Part shown: piece by piece, positions 62,126 through 64,000 of the stretch
Layout: each line of letters begins with the position of its first letter
How positions within the stretch are numbered: the stretch's first letter is position 1
Assembly: GCF_003096195.1 (NCBI RefSeq)
Contig: NZ_CP023004.1
Location: forward strand, 3,328,501 to 3,392,500
Direction of reading: 5' to 3'
Length of the DNA stretch: 64,000 nucleotides
Origin: Ereboglobus luteus
GTDB lineage: Bacteria; Verrucomicrobiota; Verrucomicrobiia; Opitutales; Opitutaceae
Notes under the pieces: model-generated
What the model was told of the DNA's origin: nothing
Database searches by the model: none
Seen by the model: the letters and a program-made list of their open reading frames with translations, nothing else
Position numbers and translations under genes: made by a program

Positions 62126-64000
62126 ATGAATAACAAACCCTCGGACTCACCGGTTCAGCGTGAAATCAAGAATTTCCGCTCAAAGCCTTCCCGGCTTTCT
62201 ACGATAAAAAGATCGCCGTTCATTTGTGGCACGTTTGCCGCCGTGGCTGCGTTGATAATGGGCGTGATGGCTCCTTTGGAGGCCGAGAATCATTATGATA
62301 ACGTCGCGCCCGCCGGGACGCAGTATGTATCAATAAACAGCGCGCCCAGCACCACCACCACAGGTCAATATGTATATAGCAGCGGCACCGATGGCGGGGG
62401 CACATGGCATTATTACTACCGTGATTACCTGAACCTCGACGCCACCCTGAACGGTATCACCGGCGCGGGAACCGCCAACATCACCCACGATAACAGCGGT
62501 TTTGGCAACGCCACGGGCAATCTCAACGTCACCACCTCCGGCAACAACAGCGGCTATGCGCTGAACCTGACCAACCAGAGCCTCGACGGCACCACCACCG
62601 TCAATCTCAACAATGCCTCCTTTGTCGGCACCACCAATGGCATTCGCCTCACCACCCCGTCCACGGGCGCCAGCTCCATCACCCTGAGATCCAATGTCAC
62701 TGTGAATGCAGCCACGGCATTGTATTTTAGCTCCCCGAATGGCGCGACGACAATCAACAACGCCGGCACGATTACTGGCGCCGATTCAGCCATCCAGAAC
62801 ACCAGCGGCGGCACCGCCGCGGTGCGCCTCGTCAACACCGGCAACCTCATTTCGCAAGGGCTTAGCGGCCTCTCCTCGGCGGTCGAGCTCTACTCGGACT
62901 CAGGCGCCATCACGGTCGAGCACAACGCCGGCACCATTGTCGCCCAGAACCAGGCCTCCACGGGCCACGCCATCGACCTCTACTCGACCTCCGGCAACCT
63001 CACCGTCACCACGGCGGCGGGCGCCACGGTCACGGCGGCGGGCAGCGGACGCGGCATCGAGGCCATTTCCTCAACCGGTGACATCAATATTACCACGCGC
63101 GGTGCCGTGACCACCGCAAACGGCGACGGCATTTATGCCGGCAGCGCGGGCGCGATCGACATCACCACCACCGGCAACGTCATCGCCACCGGCAATGGCC
63201 GCGGCATCGTTGCCGCTGGCACCGGAACCGAGGACATCAAAATTACCGCCAACGGCGGCGTCATCAGGACGGCCAATAATTCAGGCATCGTGGCCACAAA
63301 CAATGCCGCCGGCGCGGGTGATATCACCATCGACACCACCGGTGCCACGCTCGACATCAATGTCAGCGGCTCCCAGGGCATCCAGGCTTCGTTCACCAAT
63401 GCCGCGGCCACGGGCGACATCTCCGTCACCACCGGCGCGGGCACCATCAGGCTGGACGTCAACGGCGACGACGGCATTCAGGCCCTCAACTACGGCTCCG
63501 GCAAAGTCACCGTGGACAACAGCGCCGGCATTTACAACCAGGGCCAGCTCGCCCACCACTACGGCATTGTTGCGATTTCCGGATACAATTCCGCCACCGA
63601 CGGCGGCGCGGTCTCCGTGACCAACAGCGGCCGGATCGAGACCAATGCCGGTCCCGCCATCATGGCCGGGGCGCGGAACAACGCGGACGGCGACGCCGTC
63701 ACCGTTGTCAACAACGGCGTGCTCAAGAGCGAGAACCACAGCGGCATCGTCGCCACAAACGTCGGCGGGGCGGGCGCGGTCAACGTCACCAATTCCAGCA
63801 CCATCGACACTTACAGCCACGGCATTGATGCCGCCGTCGCCACTGGCACGGCCACAATCACCAACGCCGGCGTCATCACCACCGAAAACGGCTCGGGTGT
63901 GCGTGTCAATGCCGGCTCCGGGCTGGCGGTCGTGCAAAACCAGAACATAATTCTCGCCCAGGGCATCGGCATGCACGGCGTCGAAATCAACGGCTCCGGC
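62126..64000 (+). CDS. Beta-helix autotransporter-like surface protein, 3'-truncated
   Basis: The frame stays open for 625 codons to the right edge. The N-terminus has a long basic region (about 30 residues, with KSKPSRLSTIKRSP-type charge) before a hydrophobic core (FICGTFAAVAALIMGVMAPL), ending near LEA: an extended signal peptide like those of large autotransporters. The passenger is built of short beta-strand repeats rich in Thr, Asn, Gly and Ala (INNAGTITG, TTTGNVIATGNGRGIVA, VVNNGVLKSENHSGIVA), as in AIDA/pertactin-type beta-helices. No outer-membrane barrel is within the window. It could also be a non-autotransported filamentous adhesin. No SD; leader CGTAAAAAACAT. Confidence 0.75.
   Translation, partial: MNNKPSDSPVQREIKNFRSKPSRLSTIKRSPFICGTFAAVAALIMGVMAPLEAENHYDNVAPAGTQYVSINSAPSTTTTGQYVYSSGTDGGGTWHYYYRDYLNLDATLNGITGAGTANITHDNSGFGNATGNLNVTTSGNNSGYALNLTNQSLDGTTTVNLNNASFVGTTNGIRLTTPSTGASSITLRSNVTVNAATALYFSSPNGATTINNAGTITGADSAIQNTSGGTAAVRLVNTGNLISQGLSGLSSAVELYSDSGAITVEHNAGTIVAQNQASTGHAIDLYSTSGNLTVTTAAGATVTAAGSGRGIEAISSTGDINITTRGAVTTANGDGIYAGSAGAIDITTTGNVIATGNGRGIVAAGTGTEDIKITANGGVIRTANNSGIVATNNAAGAGDITIDTTGATLDINVSGSQGIQASFTNAAATGDISVTTGAGTIRLDVNGDDGIQALNYGSGKVTVDNSAGIYNQGQLAHHYGIVAISGYNSATDGGAVSVTNSGRIETNAGPAIMAGARNNADGDAVTVVNNGVLKSENHSGIVATNVGGAGAVNVTNSSTIDTYSHGIDAAVATGTATITNAGVITTENGSGVRVNAGSGLAVVQNQNIILAQGIGMHGVEINGSG

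Overview
The window is a high-GC (roughly 60-65%) stretch of bacterial chromosome with a diderm gene set: LPS-transport ATPase, RND efflux pump, SecA and FtsK, Tat-exported oxidoreductase, and a beta-helix surface protein. This mix resembles Verrucomicrobiota of the Opitutaceae type: a DUF58/BatA/vWA cluster, a Tat Gfo/Idh/MocA oxidoreductase, a giant RCC1/Ig-like secreted protein, a bacterial deoxyhypusine-synthase homologue and HprK. That placement is inference from gene content, not a database match. Most operon-leading genes lack a Shine-Dalgarno sequence and start after A/C-rich or pyrimidine-rich leaders, while several operon-internal genes have one.

Region by region. 1-4978: the 3' part of a MoxR-type cluster (DUF58 fragment, BatA-like protein, vWA/glutamine-amidotransferase-like protein with a one-base frameshift). 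5005-8525 (minus): an ALG5-like glycosyltransferase, then a DoxX-like protein, a Tat oxidoreductase and a discoidin-like exported protein, closed by a strong hairpin. 8693-12547 (plus): ApbE flavinyltransferase, an Agl23-like membrane protein and homoserine dehydrogenase. 12668-19245: an unknown exported protein, then a TetR regulator with a cluster of GTTC/GAAC operators in front of an RND adaptor and permease; a palindromic repeat has become part of the adaptor signal peptide. 19268-23365: Y-family polymerase, Mn-type superoxide dismutase, and a translationally coupled AAA ATPase/TOPRIM-like pair that looks like a defence module. 23429-33456: acyltransferase/acyl-ACP synthetase, exported esterase, aroK-queG, a 23S rRNA methyltransferase-like protein, a small zinc-ribbon membrane protein, trkH-trkA potassium uptake, and marC.

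33607-46570: ftsK, manA, a repeat-rich gap beside a low-GC orphan gene with a PD-(D/E)XK-like signature, a biotin-dependent carboxyltransferase without its biotin domain, a deoxyhypusine-synthase-like gene, secA, and an RsmB-like methyltransferase. 46767-53699: a 2310-residue exported protein with two sets of seven RCC1 repeats, about thirteen Ig-like modules, a degenerate pectate-lyase-like region and a Gly-rich/TM/basic C-terminal anchor. 53845-61816: a degenerate-P-loop protein, hprK, lptB, an NtrC-type regulator with its histidine kinase, infC, and an N-acetylmuramoyl-L-alanine amidase. 62126-64000: the start of a long beta-helix, autotransporter-like passenger that runs off the right edge.

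Several dispersed palindromic repeat families sit between genes (12557, 14822/37317, 16029, 20604/41832, 32655, 40412). No tRNA, rRNA, CRISPR array or insertion-sequence transposase was recognised. The best candidates for something new are the AAA/TOPRIM pair, the orphan nuclease-like gene at 37604, the repeat captured in the efflux adaptor, and the double RCC1/Ig giant protein.
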